64,000 nt of DNA from the NCBI GenBank assembly GCA_015277795.1, contig CP063848.1, positions 4,340,001-4,404,000 on the forward strand, given 5' to 3'. A program made the translations under genes and the position numbers. This DNA comes from Massilia sp. UMI-21. Lineage in GTDB: Bacteria > Pseudomonadota > Gammaproteobacteria > Burkholderiales > Burkholderiaceae_D. The notes under the pieces are model-generated. The model was given only the letters and a program-made list of their open reading frames with translations. It made no database searches and was not told the DNA's origin. Positions 22,437 through 32,549 of the stretch are shown in pieces (position 1 is the stretch's first letter; the number at the start of each line of letters is the position of its first letter).

Positions 22437-23663
22437 ATGATTAAATTCCGTCTCGCACACCTTGGCCTCGCACTGGCCGCCCTCGGTTTCACTGCAACCA
22501 TCCCTGTCGTCGGACTGGCCCCTGCGCACGCTGCGGTTACCCTGCGTCCGGAAGTCGGCAAGCCACTGCAACAGGCCCAGGCGCTGATGAAACAGGGCAA
22601 CCACAAGGGTGCACTGGCCGCCCTGCGCGAAGCGGACAAGGCAGCGAAGAACAACGACGAACGCTTCCTGATCGAGCGCGTACGTGCCTCGGCAGCCTCG
22701 TCGGCCGGCGACTGGAACACGGCCGCCAAATCGTTCGAAGACCTGCTCGATTCGGGCAAGCTGAGCGCCAACGAACGTGCCCAATTCTCGGAAGGCCTGG
22801 TCGGCATCTACATGCGCGCCGGCGACCTGAACAAGGCAAACGCCACCATCAAGAAGCTGCTGGCGAAGGACAACGATCCGAAGCTGCGCGCCTATCTGCT
22901 GCAGAACTACTACAAGCAGGGCAATGTCGCCGCGCTGGAGCAGGAACTGCGCAACGCCGAGAAGAGCGGCCGCCTGAGCGAAGACGAGCTCGGCATGCTG
23001 GCGAACATCCAGCTGAAGAAGAATGACAAGGCCGGCTACGTCAACACCATCGAGAAGCTGGCCGCCGGTTATCCGAAGGCACAGTACTGGAACGACCTGC
23101 TGAACCGCGTGCAGGGCAAGCCGGGCTTCTCGAGCCGCCTGTCGGTCGACGTCTATCGTCTCAAGCTCGCGAACAACCTGATGAAGAAGCCGAGCGAGTT
23201 CATGGAAATGGCTCAGCTGGTGCTGCAGGCAAAGGCCCCGGCCGAAGCGCTGAAGATCATCGACAAGGGCTACAAGGCCGGCGCCCTGGGCACCGGTTCG
23301 GACGCCGAGCGCCACAAGCGCCTGAAGGACCTGGCGGAAAAGAGCCTGGCCGAGCAGAACAAGAACGTCGCTGCCCTGGAAGCCGAATACACCGCCGCCA
23401 AGGACAACGACGCGCTGGTGGGTCTCGGTTACGCGCTGGTGCAAGCCGGCCAGGCCGACAAGGGCCTGAAGATGATGGAAGCGGCCATCAAGGCCGGCGG
23501 CCTGCGCCGTGCCGACGAAGCCAAGCTGCGCCTCGGCGAGGCCTATGCCGCGGCCGGCAAGAAGCAACAGGCGATCACCACGTTCAAGAGCGTGAAGGGC
23601 AAGGACGGCAGCGCCGACCTGGCACGCTACTGGATCATGGCAATCAACCGTCCGATCGCCTGA
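22437..23663 (+). CDS. Secreted tetratricopeptide-repeat protein in the tonB-exb cluster
   Basis: 408 residues with a signal peptide (about 1-33, cleaved near PAHAAVT) and helical TPR-like repeats through the rest (for example AQALMKQGNHKGALAALREA, DLNKANATIKKLLAKDNDPK, QADKGLKMMEAAIKAGG). TPR proteins accompany some TonB2 systems and help energise uptake; this role here rests on position only. ATG 22437 follows AAGGATG. A good terminator follows the stop, closing the cluster. Confidence 0.82.
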   Translation: MIKFRLAHLGLALAALGFTATIPVVGLAPAHAAVTLRPEVGKPLQQAQALMKQGNHKGALAALREADKAAKNNDERFLIERVRASAASSAGDWNTAAKSFEDLLDSGKLSANERAQFSEGLVGIYMRAGDLNKANATIKKLLAKDNDPKLRAYLLQNYYKQGNVAALEQELRNAEKSGRLSEDELGMLANIQLKKNDKAGYVNTIEKLAAGYPKAQYWNDLLNRVQGKPGFSSRLSVDVYRLKLANNLMKKPSEFMEMAQLVLQAKAPAEALKIIDKGYKAGALGTGSDAERHKRLKDLAEKSLAEQNKNVAALEAEYTAAKDNDALVGLGYALVQAGQADKGLKMMEAAIKAGGLRRADEAKLRLGEAYAAAGKKQQAITTFKSVKGKDGSADLARYWIMAINRPIA

Positions 23664-23689
23664 TCGTCCGGCTGATCGCGCGATCGCGA

Positions 23690-23723
23690 AACGCCGCCTG
23701 TCCGCAGGCGGCGTTTTTTTTTT
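23690..23723 (+). terminator. Intrinsic terminator of the tonB-exb cluster
   Basis: 11-bp stem AACGCCGCCTG/CAGGCGGCGTT with loop TCCG and a run of about ten T. Confidence 0.93.
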
Positions 23724-23840
23724 CCCCGGCACATCCCTACTGCCTGCCGGCATCCGGGCCTTCGTTGCTGTGCAACATGCGAGTTACCGTATAATCAGGT
23801 ATTTCGCGCCGGACCGGCCGGCTGCGCCACTGGAACATTG

Positions 23841-24812
23841 ATGAAGGTATTTCGCGGACTTCCCAACGACAGGGCGCGCGCACCCTGCGCGCTCACGATC
23901 GGCAACTTCGACGGTGTCCACCGCGGCCACCAGGCATTGTTGGCGCACGTGCGCGGCGCCGCCGCCAGGCTCGGGATCGAAGCGGCCGTGATGACCTTCG
24001 AGCCGCATCCACGCGAATACTTCGCGATGCGCTCCGGCGACCTGTCGAAGGCCCCCGCCCGCATCGCCAACCTGCGCGACAAGCTGGGCGACCTGGCCGA
24101 AGCCGGCATCGACCGCGTCATCGTCGAACACTTCAACGAACATTTCGCCGCCCAGTCGCCGCGCGACTTCATCGAACGCGTCCTGGTCGACGGCCTGCAC
24201 GTGAAATGGCTGATGGTCGGCGACGACTTCCGCTTCGGCGCGCGCCGTGCCGGCGACATCGCCATGCTGCAGGAAGCCGGCCGGGACTACGGCTTCCAGG
24301 TCGAGACCCTGGATGCCGTGATGCTGGGCGAACGCCGCATCTCGTCCTCGGCCGTCCGCGAGGCGCTGGCCGCCGGCGACTTCGCCGCCACCCAACAACT
24401 GCTGGGCCACCCCTACGCCATGTCGGGCCACGTGATCCACGGCCAGAAGCTGGGACGCACGCTGGGCTTCCCGACCCTGAACCTGCGCGTGGCGCACCGC
24501 CCTGCCCTGAACGGCATCTTCGTGGTGCAGGTGCATGGACTGGCCGCGCAGCCCTTGCCGGCCGTGGCCAGCCTGGGCGTGCGCCCCACCGTCGAGGACG
24601 CCGGCCGCATGCTGCTGGAAGTCCACGTATTCGACTACGGCCAGCCCGCCTACGGCAAGCTGGTGCGGGTGGAATTCCTGGCCAAGCTGCGCGACGAAGA
24701 GAAATATGTCGACCTGCCCACGCTCACCGCCGCGATCGAGCGCGACGCCATCCAGGCCCGCGCCTTCTTCGCGCACCGCAACGGCGCGCTGACCGCGACC
24801 GACCGAATTTGA
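23841..24812 (+). CDS. ribF: Bifunctional riboflavin kinase / FAD synthetase
   Basis: 323 residues. It converts riboflavin to FMN and then FAD. The N-terminal FAD synthetase domain has TIGNFDGVHRGHQAL (nucleotidyl-transferase signature, about residues 19-33), the GDDFRFG motif and ISSSAVREAL. The C-terminal riboflavin kinase domain starts about residue 185 with GHVIHGQKLGRTLGFPTLNL. ATG 23841 was preferred over the adjacent TTG. ileS and lspA follow on the same strand, a frequent bacterial order. Confidence 0.95.
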   Translation: MKVFRGLPNDRARAPCALTIGNFDGVHRGHQALLAHVRGAAARLGIEAAVMTFEPHPREYFAMRSGDLSKAPARIANLRDKLGDLAEAGIDRVIVEHFNEHFAAQSPRDFIERVLVDGLHVKWLMVGDDFRFGARRAGDIAMLQEAGRDYGFQVETLDAVMLGERRISSSAVREALAAGDFAATQQLLGHPYAMSGHVIHGQKLGRTLGFPTLNLRVAHRPALNGIFVVQVHGLAAQPLPAVASLGVRPTVEDAGRMLLEVHVFDYGQPAYGKLVRVEFLAKLRDEEKYVDLPTLTAAIERDAIQARAFFAHRNGALTATDRI

Positions 24813-24914
24813 CGCCCGCCTGACGCCCGCCTGCCGCCAGCGGCGCGCCCGAGCGCGCTGCGGCGCCAGCGACGCCCGCCGCGACACCACATCGAATCCC
24901 CTAGAGAAAAACCT

Positions 24915-27836
24915 ATGTCCGATACCAAACCAGACCAGAAAAGCGCCGTCCAGAACAATGCTGGCCAGAAGGCCGCCAAGAAGCCAGAGAGCAAATACCC
25001 GGTCAACATGACCGACACCGCCTTCCCGATGCGCGGCGACCTCGCCAAGCGCGAGCCGGGCTGGGTCAAGCAATGGCAGGAAAAGAAGATCTACCATCGC
25101 ATCCGCAAGGCCGCCGCCGGCCGTCCCAAGTTCATCCTGCACGATGGTCCGCCCTATGCCAACGGCGACATCCACCTCGGCCACGCCGTCAACAAGATCC
25201 TGAAAGACATGGTGGTGAAATCGCGCACCATGGCCGGCTTCGACGCGCCCTACGTGCCGGGCTGGGACTGCCACGGCATGCCGATCGAGATCCAGATCGA
25301 GAAACAGTTCGGCAAGAATCTTCCCACTGCCGAGGTTCTGCAGAAAGCGCGCGCCTACGCGCTCGAGCAGATCGACCGCCAGCGCGCCGGCTTCATCCGC
25401 CTGGGTGTGCTGGGCGAATGGGAAAACCCCTACATGACCATGGCCTACGGTAACGAGGCCGACGAGCTGCGCGCCCTCGGCAAGCTGCTCGAAAAAGGCT
25501 ACGTCTACCGCGGCCTGAAGCCGGTCAACTGGTGCTTCGACTGCGGCTCGGCGCTGGCCGAGGCGGAAGTCGAATACCAGGACAAGCGCGATCCGGCGAT
25601 CGACGTCGGCTTCCCGTTCGCGGAACCGGAAAAAGTCGCCGCCGCCTTCGGCCTGGAGGCGCTGCCGACCGCCAATGGCTTCATCGTGATCTGGACCACC
25701 ACCCCGTGGACCATCCCCTCGAACCAGGCCCTGAACGCCAATGCCGAAGTCACCTATGCGCTGGTGCAGTCCGAGCGTGAGGTCGAGGGTGGACGCGAGC
25801 CCCTGCTCCTGATCATGGCCCAGGACCTGGTCGAAGCCACCCTGCAGCGCTACCAGCTCGAAGGCAGGGTCATCGCCACCACCCTGGGCGAAAAGCTGGG
25901 CGGCATCCGCTTCAAGCACCCGCTGCACGCGCAGGATCCGTTCTACGACCGCAGCTCGCCGATGTACCTGGCCGACTACGTCACGGTCGACAGCGGCACC
26001 GGCGTGGTCCACTCGGCCCCTGCCTACGGCCTGGAAGACTTCCAGTCGTGCAAGTCGCACGGCATGAAGGACGACGAGATCCTCAAACCCGTGATGGGCG
26101 ACGGCCGCTTCGCCCCGAGCCTGCCGCTGTTCGGCGGGATGACCATCTGGGAAGCGTCCAAGCCGATCTGCGAGGCCCTGCGCGCCGCCGGCGCCCTGTT
26201 CGAACTGAAGATGTTCGACCACAGCTACATGCACTGCTGGCGCCACAAGACCCCGATCGTCTACCGCGCCACGTCCCAGTGGTTCGCCGGCATGGACATC
26301 ACCCCGAAGGACGGCGGCCCGACCCTGCGCGAGACCGCCCTGGGCGGCATCGCCGAGACCCGGTTCTTCCCCGACTGGGGCCAGGCGCGCCTGCAGGGCA
26401 TGATCGCCAACCGTCCGGACTGGACCCTGTCGCGCCAGCGCCAGTGGGGCGTGCCGATGGCCTTCTTCATCCACAAGGAAACCGGCGAGCTGCACCCGCG
26501 CACGCCGGAACTGCTGGAGCAGGTCGCCCAGCTGATCGAACAGAAAGGCATCGAGGCCTGGCAGCAGCTCGAACCGGGCGACCTGCTGGGCGCGGACGCG
26601 CTCGAGTACGAAAAGAACAAGGACACGCTGGACGTGTGGTTCGACTCGGGCTCGACCCACCAGACCGTGCTGCGCGGCTCGCACAAGGAGCAGTCCGCCT
26701 TCCCGGCCGACCTCTACCTGGAAGGCTCGGACCAGCACCGCGGCTGGTTCCATTCCTCGTTGCTGACCTCGTCGATGCTCAACGGCCGTCCGCCCTACAA
26801 GGCGCTGCTGACCCACGGCTTCACGGTCGACGAGAACGGCAAGAAGATGTCCAAGTCGCTCGGCAACACGATGGCGCCGCAGAAGATCTCGGATACCCTG
26901 GGCGCCGACATCCTGCGCCTGTGGGTGGCCTCGACCGACTACACGGGCGAGCTGTCGATCGGCGAGGAGATCCTGAAACGCGTCACCGAATCCTACCGCC
27001 GCATCCGCAACACCCTGCGCTTCCTGCTGGCGAACACCTCGGACTTCGACCCGGCCAAGCACGCCGTGCCGGTGGCCGAGCTGCTCGAGATCGACCGCTA
27101 CGCGATCGCCTCGATGGCCCAGCTGCAGAGTGACATCGCCGGCAACTTCGAGCGCTACGAGTTCCACCCGGTGGTCGCCCGCCTGCAGAACTACTGCTCG
27201 GAAGACCTGGGCGGCTTCTACCTCGACATCCTGAAGGACCGCCTGTACACCACCGGCGTGGACTCGCTCGCCCGCCGCTCGGCCCAGACCGCGCTGTGGC
27301 ACATCGCGCATTCCCTGCTGCGCGTGATGGCGCCGATCCTGTCCTTCACCGCCGAGGAAGCCTGGGCGGTGTTCGCCGGCCAGCAGGCCTATCTCGATTC
27401 CGACGAAACCATCTTCACCCAGACCCTGTGGAGCTTCCCGGAACTGCCGGACGCCGCGGCGCTGCTGGCCAAGTACGCGCAACTGCGCGAGGTGCGCGCC
27501 GACGTGACCAAGCAGCTGGAAGAAGTGCGCGCCTCGGGCGCCATCGGCTCCTCGCTGCAGGCCGAGCTGGCGATCAAGGCCGCCGGCGACAAGTACGCCC
27601 TGCTGGCCAGCCTGGACGATGACCTGAAGTTCGTGTTCATCACCTCGCAGGCCGCCGTCGAGCAGGTGGCCGACGCCGCCAGCGAAGCGGTGGCCGTGAC
27701 CCCGTCGACGGCGGAAAAGTGCGAGCGCTGCTGGCACTACCGTCGCGACGTCGGCCACGACCATGCGCATCCAGGCCTGTGCGGCCGCTGCACCAGCAAT
27801 CTGTTCGGCAGCGGCGAAACGCGCCGCTTCGCGTAA
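24915..27836 (+). CDS. ileS: Isoleucyl-tRNA synthetase
   Basis: 973-residue class Ia synthetase. It shows the HIGH-type motif in [13 protein letters not shown] (about residue 76-88), [10 protein letters not shown], the editing-domain signature [14 protein letters not shown], and KMSKS at about 643-647. A C-terminal zinc site [10 protein letters not shown]...CGRC (about 937-960) marks the bacterial, mupirocin-sensitive type rather than the eukaryote-like form. Length is slightly above the E. coli enzyme (938) because of a Lys-rich N-terminal tail. AGAGAAA precedes the ATG. Confidence 0.97.
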   Translation: MSDTKPDQKSAVQNNAGQKAAKKPESKYPVNMTDTAFPMRGDLAKREPGWVKQWQEKKIYHRIRKAAAGRPKFILHDGPPYANGDIHLGHAVNKILKDMVVKSRTMAGFDAPYVPGWDCHGMPIEIQIEKQFGKNLPTAEVLQKARAYALEQIDRQRAGFIRLGVLGEWENPYMTMAYGNEADELRALGKLLEKGYVYRGLKPVNWCFDCGSALAEAEVEYQDKRDPAIDVGFPFAEPEKVAAAFGLEALPTANGFIVIWTTTPWTIPSNQALNANAEVTYALVQSEREVEGGREPLLLIMAQDLVEATLQRYQLEGRVIATTLGEKLGGIRFKHPLHAQDPFYDRSSPMYLADYVTVDSGTGVVHSAPAYGLEDFQSCKSHGMKDDEILKPVMGDGRFAPSLPLFGGMTIWEASKPICEALRAAGALFELKMFDHSYMHCWRHKTPIVYRATSQWFAGMDITPKDGGPTLRETALGGIAETRFFPDWGQARLQGMIANRPDWTLSRQRQWGVPMAFFIHKETGELHPRTPELLEQVAQLIEQKGIEAWQQLEPGDLLGADALEYEKNKDTLDVWFDSGSTHQTVLRGSHKEQSAFPADLYLEGSDQHRGWFHSSLLTSSMLNGRPPYKALLTHGFTVDENGKKMSKSLGNTMAPQKISDTLGADILRLWVASTDYTGELSIGEEILKRVTESYRRIRNTLRFLLANTSDFDPAKHAVPVAELLEIDRYAIASMAQLQSDIAGNFERYEFHPVVARLQNYCSEDLGGFYLDILKDRLYTTGVDSLARRSAQTALWHIAHSLLRVMAPILSFTAEEAWAVFAGQQAYLDSDETIFTQTLWSFPELPDAAALLAKYAQLREVRADVTKQLEEVRASGAIGSSLQAELAIKAAGDKYALLASLDDDLKFVFITSQAAVEQVADAASEAVAVTPSTAEKCERCWHYRRDVGHDHAHPGLCGRCTSNLFGSGETRRFA

Positions 27837-27865
27837 GCGGCACAGCTCCCCCTTGCGGGGTTCCA

Positions 27866-27906
27866 CCGCCATGCCGCCCCCCGGACCTCCGGGGGCGGCA
27901 TGGCGG
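27866..27906 (+). promoter_or_regulatory. 16-bp stem-loop between ileS and lspA
   Basis: Perfect 16-bp inverted repeat (CCGCCATGCCGCCCCC at 27866-27881 and its complement at 27891-27906) with a 9-base loop. It buries an in-frame ATG at 27900 of lspA and ends 17 bases before the next ATG. No T tract, so it would influence translation or RNA stability more than termination. Confidence 0.7.
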
Positions 27907-27923
27907 GCACCACTTCCTCTACC

Positions 27924-28460
27924 ATGGCTACCAAAAACAAACGCGAAAAACCCGCATCGCCGGCCGCCAGGCCCGTCTACAAGCCTTCCGCCAGCCTGCT
28001 GCCCTGGTTCGGCATCGCCGTGCTGGTCATCCTGTTCGACCAGGTCACCAAGCTCACGGTCGAGCGCAGCTTCGCCTACGGCGAGACGCTGCCGCTGACC
28101 GGCTTCTTCAACCTGATCAAGGTGTACAACCCGGGCGCGGCCTTCAGCTTCCTGGGCGACGCCGGCGGCTGGCAGCGCTACTTCTTCACCGGCATCGCGC
28201 TGGTGGCGGTCGGCTTCATCCTCTACCTGATGAAGAAGCACGCCAACCAGCGCCTGTTCTGCTTCGCGCTGGCCCTGATCATGGGCGGCGCCATCGGCAA
28301 CGTGATCGACCGCCTGGCCTACGGCCACGTGATCGACTTCCTCGATTTCTACTGGGCCGGCGTGGGCCACTTCCCGGCGTTTAACATCGCCGACATCGGC
28401 ATCTCGGTCGGCGCCTTCCTGTTCATCGTCGACGAACTGCGACGCGTGAACAAGTCCTGA
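27924..28460 (+). CDS. lspA: Lipoprotein signal peptidase (signal peptidase II)
   Basis: 178-residue inner-membrane aspartic protease that cleaves prolipoproteins. Four membrane helices are visible, with the conserved [20 protein letters not shown] (catalytic Asp) and [11 protein letters not shown] (second catalytic Asp). I chose ATG 27924 (MATKNKRE) because the in-frame ATG at 27900 sits in a strong hairpin; the 8 extra residues would be MAGTTSST. It follows ileS and precedes coaBC. Confidence 0.94.
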   Translation: MATKNKREKPASPAARPVYKPSASLLPWFGIAVLVILFDQVTKLTVERSFAYGETLPLTGFFNLIKVYNPGAAFSFLGDAGGWQRYFFTGIALVAVGFILYLMKKHANQRLFCFALALIMGGAIGNVIDRLAYGHVIDFLDFYWAGVGHFPAFNIADIGISVGAFLFIVDELRRVNKS

Positions 28461-28496
28461 CAACCCCGACCCAGCAATGCTGAACCAGGAGGCATC

Positions 28497-29723
28497 ATGA
28501 GCATGGACCTGAAGGGCAAGAAGATCGTCCTCGGCCTGACCGGCGGCGTGGCCTGCTACAAGGCGGCCGAACTGTGCCGCGCCCTCGTCAAGCAGGGCGC
28601 CGGCGTGCAGGTGGTCATGAGCGAAGCGGCCACCCACTTCATCGGTACGGTCACCATGCAGGCCCTGTCCGGCCAGCCGGTCTATACCGACCAGTGGGAC
28701 CCGCGCATGGGCAACAACATGGCCCACATCGACCTGAGCCGCGACGCCGACGCGATCCTGATCGCGCCCTGCTCGGCCGACTTCATCCGCAAGCTGGCGC
28801 ACGGCGCCTGCGACGACCTGCTGTCGACGCTGTGCGTGGCGCGTCCGCGCCGGGTGCCGCTGCTGGTGGCGCCGGCGATGAACGTCGAGATGTGGGAAAA
28901 CCCGGCGACCCAGCGCAACGTGGAGCGAATCCGCGAGGACGGCATCGCGCTGTTCGGCCCGGCGGCCGGCTCCCAGGCCTGCGGCGAGACCGGTCTCGGG
29001 CGCATGCTCGAGCCGGAACAACTGGTCGAAGAGCTGATCGCCGCGTTCCAGCACAAGCTGCTGGCCGGCCGCCGCGTCCTGATCACCGCCGGGCCGACCT
29101 TCGAGCCGATCGACCCGGTGCGCGGCATCACCAACCTCTCGTCGGGCAAGATGGGCTATGCGGTGGCGCGCGCGGCGCGCGAAGCCGGCGCCGAGGTCAC
29201 CCTGGTGACCGGCCCGACCTCCTTGCCCACGCCGCACGGCGTGCGCCGCATCGACGTGCTCACCGCCCAGCAGATGCACGACGCCGTGATGGCGGGCGTG
29301 GAGGGCCAGCACGTCTTCATCGGGGTGGCGGCGGTGGCCGACTGGCGCGTGGCGAATGCCAGCGGCCAGAAGATCAAGAAGCAGGAAGGCGGCGGCGCGC
29401 CCCAGCTGGAGTTCGTCCAGAACGCCGACATCCTGGCCTCGGTGGCGGCCACCACCTCGCTGTCGGGCTGGCCCTATTGCGTGGGCTTTGCCGCCGAATC
29501 CGAGAACCTGATGGCATTCGGCCCGGCCAAGCGCGAGAAAAAAGGGATTCCCCTGCTTGTGGGCAATATCGGCCCCCAGACCTTCGGGCAGGATGAGAAC
29601 ACCATCATCCTGTTCGACGAGACCGGCCACACCGTCCTGCCCCGCGCCGACAAGCTGAGCCTGGCGCGCCAGCTGGTCTCCGAGATCGCCAAGCGCCTGG
29701 AACAGCGTTCCCTACTTACTTAA
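28497..29723 (+). CDS. coaBC: Bifunctional phosphopantothenoylcysteine decarboxylase / phosphopantothenate-cysteine ligase
   Basis: 408 residues. It catalyses two steps of coenzyme A synthesis. The N-terminal CoaC flavoprotein half has [15 protein letters not shown], the catalytic His in [17 protein letters not shown] and the GSQACGETG Cys loop. The C-terminal CoaB half begins near residue 190 ([31 protein letters not shown]) and contains FAAESEN and the KREKKG substrate loop. AGGAGG precedes the ATG. dut follows, the common coaBC-dut pair. Confidence 0.96.
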   Translation: MSMDLKGKKIVLGLTGGVACYKAAELCRALVKQGAGVQVVMSEAATHFIGTVTMQALSGQPVYTDQWDPRMGNNMAHIDLSRDADAILIAPCSADFIRKLAHGACDDLLSTLCVARPRRVPLLVAPAMNVEMWENPATQRNVERIREDGIALFGPAAGSQACGETGLGRMLEPEQLVEELIAAFQHKLLAGRRVLITAGPTFEPIDPVRGITNLSSGKMGYAVARAAREAGAEVTLVTGPTSLPTPHGVRRIDVLTAQQMHDAVMAGVEGQHVFIGVAAVADWRVANASGQKIKKQEGGGAPQLEFVQNADILASVAATTSLSGWPYCVGFAAESENLMAFGPAKREKKGIPLLVGNIGPQTFGQDENTIILFDETGHTVLPRADKLSLARQLVSEIAKRLEQRSLLT

Positions 29724-29749
29724 TTGCATCAGAACGGCATCAGAACAGC

Positions 29750-30199
29750 ATGAAGAATATCGACCTCAAGATCCTCGACCCGCGCCTGAAGGAGCTGCTC
29801 CCGAGCTACGGCACGCCCGGCAGCGCCGGCCTGGACCTGCGCGCCTGCATCGACGCACCGCTGGTCATCGAAGCCGGCCAGACGGTGCTGGTGCCGACCG
29901 GCCTGGCGATCCACATCGGCGATCCGGGCTATGCCGCCATGATCCTGCCGCGCAGTGGACTCGGCCATAAGAACGGCATCGTTCTCGGCAATCTGGTAGG
30001 CTTGATCGACTCCGATTACCAGGGACAGCTGATGGTCTCGACCTGGAACCGCGGCCACGCCAGCTTCACGCTGCAGCCGCTCGACCGGCTGGCCCAGCTC
30101 GTGATCGTGCCCGTGCTGCAGGTCGGCTTCAATGTCGTGGAGGAGTTCGCATCGAGCGAACGGGGCGCCGGAGGCTTCGGCAGCACCGGCAAACAATAA
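29750..30199 (+). CDS. dut: Deoxyuridine 5'-triphosphate nucleotidohydrolase
   Basis: 149-residue trimeric dUTPase, which keeps dUTP low and makes dUMP. All five motifs are visible: [40 protein letters not shown] and the C-terminal P-loop-like [11 protein letters not shown]. Length is typical (about 150). Confidence 0.97.
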   Translation: MKNIDLKILDPRLKELLPSYGTPGSAGLDLRACIDAPLVIEAGQTVLVPTGLAIHIGDPGYAAMILPRSGLGHKNGIVLGNLVGLIDSDYQGQLMVSTWNRGHASFTLQPLDRLAQLVIVPVLQVGFNVVEEFASSERGAGGFGSTGKQ

Positions 30200-30222
30200 C
30201 AAGAGCAGAAAGAAGGAGGATC

Positions 30223-31302
30223 ATGTCCCGTATCAGTTTGCGCCAGACTGCGCTGGGTATCGCCACCGCCGTATTGCTGTCGGCCTGCGCCACGCAGGGA
30301 CCGATGCAGCCGGGCCAGCCGCTTCCTCCGGGACAGGCGGCGCCGGAGACGCCGCGAGTGACCCCGGAGATCGCGGCGGCAGCCGAGACGCTCACCCGGA
30401 TGGCGACCCTGCAGGACCGCCTGTACAAGGTCGCCGCGCCCCTCCTGATCGACAATGCGGAACTGTGCACGCGCCACGCGCGCAACCTGCTCGGTTTCAC
30501 CGCCAAGAACCGCTATACCTACCCGGGCAGCTACAACGAGGCCGCGCACCTGGTGCTCGGCATGGGCGAACGCCTGCAGGTGACCAATGTGCTGGTGGGC
30601 AGCGGCGCCGCCAAGGCCGGCCTGCGCCAGGGCGACGAACTGGTGGCCGCCGGCGGCCAGCCGCTGCCGACCGGCCCGGGTTCGCTGACCAGGGCGGGCG
30701 CCGTGTTCGGGCCGATCGTGCAGAAGCAGGCCAGCCTGCCCCTGACGATCGAGCGCCGCGGCGCGCAGCGCGACCTCACCATTCCCGTGACGCGCGCCTG
30801 CGCCTTCGGCATCGAACTGGGCAACGCCGACAACGTCAACGCCTATGCCGACGGCCAGCGCGTGATGCTCACGCGCGGCATGATGGATTTCGTCCAGAAC
30901 GACCAGGAGCTGGCCTACGTGGTGGCGCACACGATGGCGCACAACATGCTCGGCCACGCGGCCCGGCAGCGCAATGCCGCCACCATCGGCAGCATCATCG
31001 ATCACCTGACCCTGATCACGCCGGACACCTCGATGCTGATCGGCAGCGGCGGCATCAAGGCAATGCCGGCCTCGCTCGACGCCACGGCCGACCGCCTGGC
31101 GGTCTACCTGCTGGCACGGGCCGACTACCGTGTCGACGAGGTGGCCGCATTCTGGAAGCGCTTCGCCGAGAGCCATCCGGCGACGGTCCTGAACGGGCAC
31201 ACGGCGAACCACCCGGCCATGGCCCAGCGCCTGGCCGCCATCGACAGGGCGGTGGCCGAGGTCAAGTCCAAAAAGTCGGCCAGGCAGCCGCTCAAGCCCT
31301 GA
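30223..31302 (+). CDS. M48-like lipoprotein with PDZ domain, zinc motif altered (HTMAH)
   Basis: 359 residues. Lipobox LSAC (residues about 21-24) predicts a lipoprotein. Residues about 100-170 form a PDZ-like domain (LQVTNVLVGSGAAKAGLRQGDELVAAGGQ). The C-terminal part resembles M48 peptidases: DQELAYVVAHTMAHNMLGHA. The family motif is HExxH with a catalytic Glu; here the codon is ACG (Thr), giving HTMAH. Zinc could still bind through the His residues but hydrolysis would be impaired, so this may be a pseudo-protease or chaperone-like protein. AAGGAGG sits 5-6 bases upstream of the start. The AGGAGG-led start and intact frame argue against a decayed gene. Confidence 0.83.
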   Translation: MSRISLRQTALGIATAVLLSACATQGPMQPGQPLPPGQAAPETPRVTPEIAAAAETLTRMATLQDRLYKVAAPLLIDNAELCTRHARNLLGFTAKNRYTYPGSYNEAAHLVLGMGERLQVTNVLVGSGAAKAGLRQGDELVAAGGQPLPTGPGSLTRAGAVFGPIVQKQASLPLTIERRGAQRDLTIPVTRACAFGIELGNADNVNAYADGQRVMLTRGMMDFVQNDQELAYVVAHTMAHNMLGHAARQRNAATIGSIIDHLTLITPDTSMLIGSGGIKAMPASLDATADRLAVYLLARADYRVDEVAAFWKRFAESHPATVLNGHTANHPAMAQRLAAIDRAVAEVKSKKSARQPLKP

Positions 31303-31321
31303 GCGCACCGCGTTGCGCTGC

Positions 31322-31357
31322 CGAACGCGGACGCCTGGTGCGTCCGCGTTCGTTTGG
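31322..31357 (+). terminator. Stem-loop after the M48-like gene, probable weak terminator
   Basis: Perfect 13-bp stem CGAACGCGGACGC/GCGTCCGCGTTCG with a 5-base loop; only three T follow. Confidence 0.6.
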
Positions 31358-31436
31358 GCGCGCACGACAGCGCCATCCGGCAAGCCTGCCGCGATTTTTG
31401 TATCATTGTTCATCTTTCACCAAGGCCGCCGGCACC

Positions 31437-32462
31437 ATGGACAGCATCGACCTCGACGTACTCAAGACCTGCGGCGCCTGGATCGCCGCGGGCCGCCGCT
31501 GCCAGCTGGTGACGGTCATCAAGACCTGGGGCTCGAGCCCGCGCCCCATCGGCGCCCTGCTGGGCATCTGCGAGGACGGCAGCGTGGTCGGCTCGGTTTC
31601 CGGCGGCTGCATCGAGGACGACCTGATCGCCAGGGTGCGCAGCGAGGGCATCGGCCCGACCCGTCCCGAGATCGTCAGCTACGGCATCAGCGCCGACGAG
31701 GCGCACCGCTTTGGCCTGCCCTGCGGCGGCACCATCGAGCTGGCGATCGAACCGCTGTCGCCGGACAGCCAACTGCGCGAACTGCTGGCGCGCCTGCACG
31801 CCGGCGAACTGGTCGAGCGCCGCGTGCACCTGGCGAGCGGCGCCGTGACGCTGGCGCGCGCCGATGCCGGCGCCGTGCTGCGCGTGGAACACGGCGTGCT
31901 CGCCACCATCCACGGCCCGCGCTGGCGCCTGTTCATCATCGGCGCCGGCCCGCTGTCGCGCTTCCTGGCCCAGATCGCAGGCGGCATGGACTACCGCGTG
32001 GTGGTGTGCGACCCGCGCGAGGAGTACCGCGGCAACTGGAACCTGGACGGCGTGGAGCTGGTGCACAGCATGCCCGACGACCTGGTGATCGAGGCGCGCC
32101 TGGATGCGCGCAGCGCGGTGGTCGCCCTCACCCACGATCCCAAGCTGGACGACCTGGCCCTGATGGAAGCGCTCAAGTCCGACGCCTTCTATGTCGGCGC
32201 GATCGGCTCGCGCCTGAACAACGACAAGCGCCGCGAGCGCCTGAAACTGTTCGACCTCGACGACGCGCAACTGGCGCGCCTGCATGGTCCGATCGGTATC
32301 TACATCGGCAGCAAGACCCCGAGCGAGATCGCGATCTCGATCATGGCCGAGATGACCGCCGTGAAGAACGGCGTGCCGGCCGCGCTGCTGGTGCCGCATG
32401 CGGCGGCGCCGCGCCAGGACCTGTCCGCCGACCGTCCGCTACTGCGCAGCGCCGCCGCGTAA
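31437..32462 (+). CDS. XdhC/CoxI family protein (molybdenum cofactor insertion/sulfuration)
   Basis: 341 residues. The N-terminal XdhC_CoxI domain (TVIKTWGSSPRPIGALLGI, GSVSGGCIEDD) and C-terminal Rossmann-like XdhC domain (FIIGAGPLSRFLAQIA, VALTHDPKLDDLAL, YVGAIGSRLN, GIYIGSKTPSEIAISIMAE) are both present. XdhC proteins bind molybdenum cofactor, promote its sulfuration and deliver it to xanthine dehydrogenase-type enzymes. No such enzyme is encoded nearby, so this is a stand-alone member. ATG 31437 (MDSIDLDVL) was selected; the long frame upstream overlaps the lipoprotein gene. Confidence 0.9.
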   Translation: MDSIDLDVLKTCGAWIAAGRRCQLVTVIKTWGSSPRPIGALLGICEDGSVVGSVSGGCIEDDLIARVRSEGIGPTRPEIVSYGISADEAHRFGLPCGGTIELAIEPLSPDSQLRELLARLHAGELVERRVHLASGAVTLARADAGAVLRVEHGVLATIHGPRWRLFIIGAGPLSRFLAQIAGGMDYRVVVCDPREEYRGNWNLDGVELVHSMPDDLVIEARLDARSAVVALTHDPKLDDLALMEALKSDAFYVGAIGSRLNNDKRRERLKLFDLDDAQLARLHGPIGIYIGSKTPSEIAISIMAEMTAVKNGVPAALLVPHAAAPRQDLSADRPLLRSAAA

Positions 32463-32549
32463 CGCAAGCGGCCTTCGACAGCAAGAAGCCGATGGCGCCG
32501 GGCGCGCCATGCCGCCATAATCGCTCCTTTGCTCTGGACCCGCTTTCCG

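Noticed and set aside
23784..29630. A nearly 5.8-kb open frame on the minus strand
   Set aside because: It runs antisense to ribF, ileS, lspA and coaBC, all clearly real. Long antisense frames are expected at this GC content, and its translation has no domain-like pattern.
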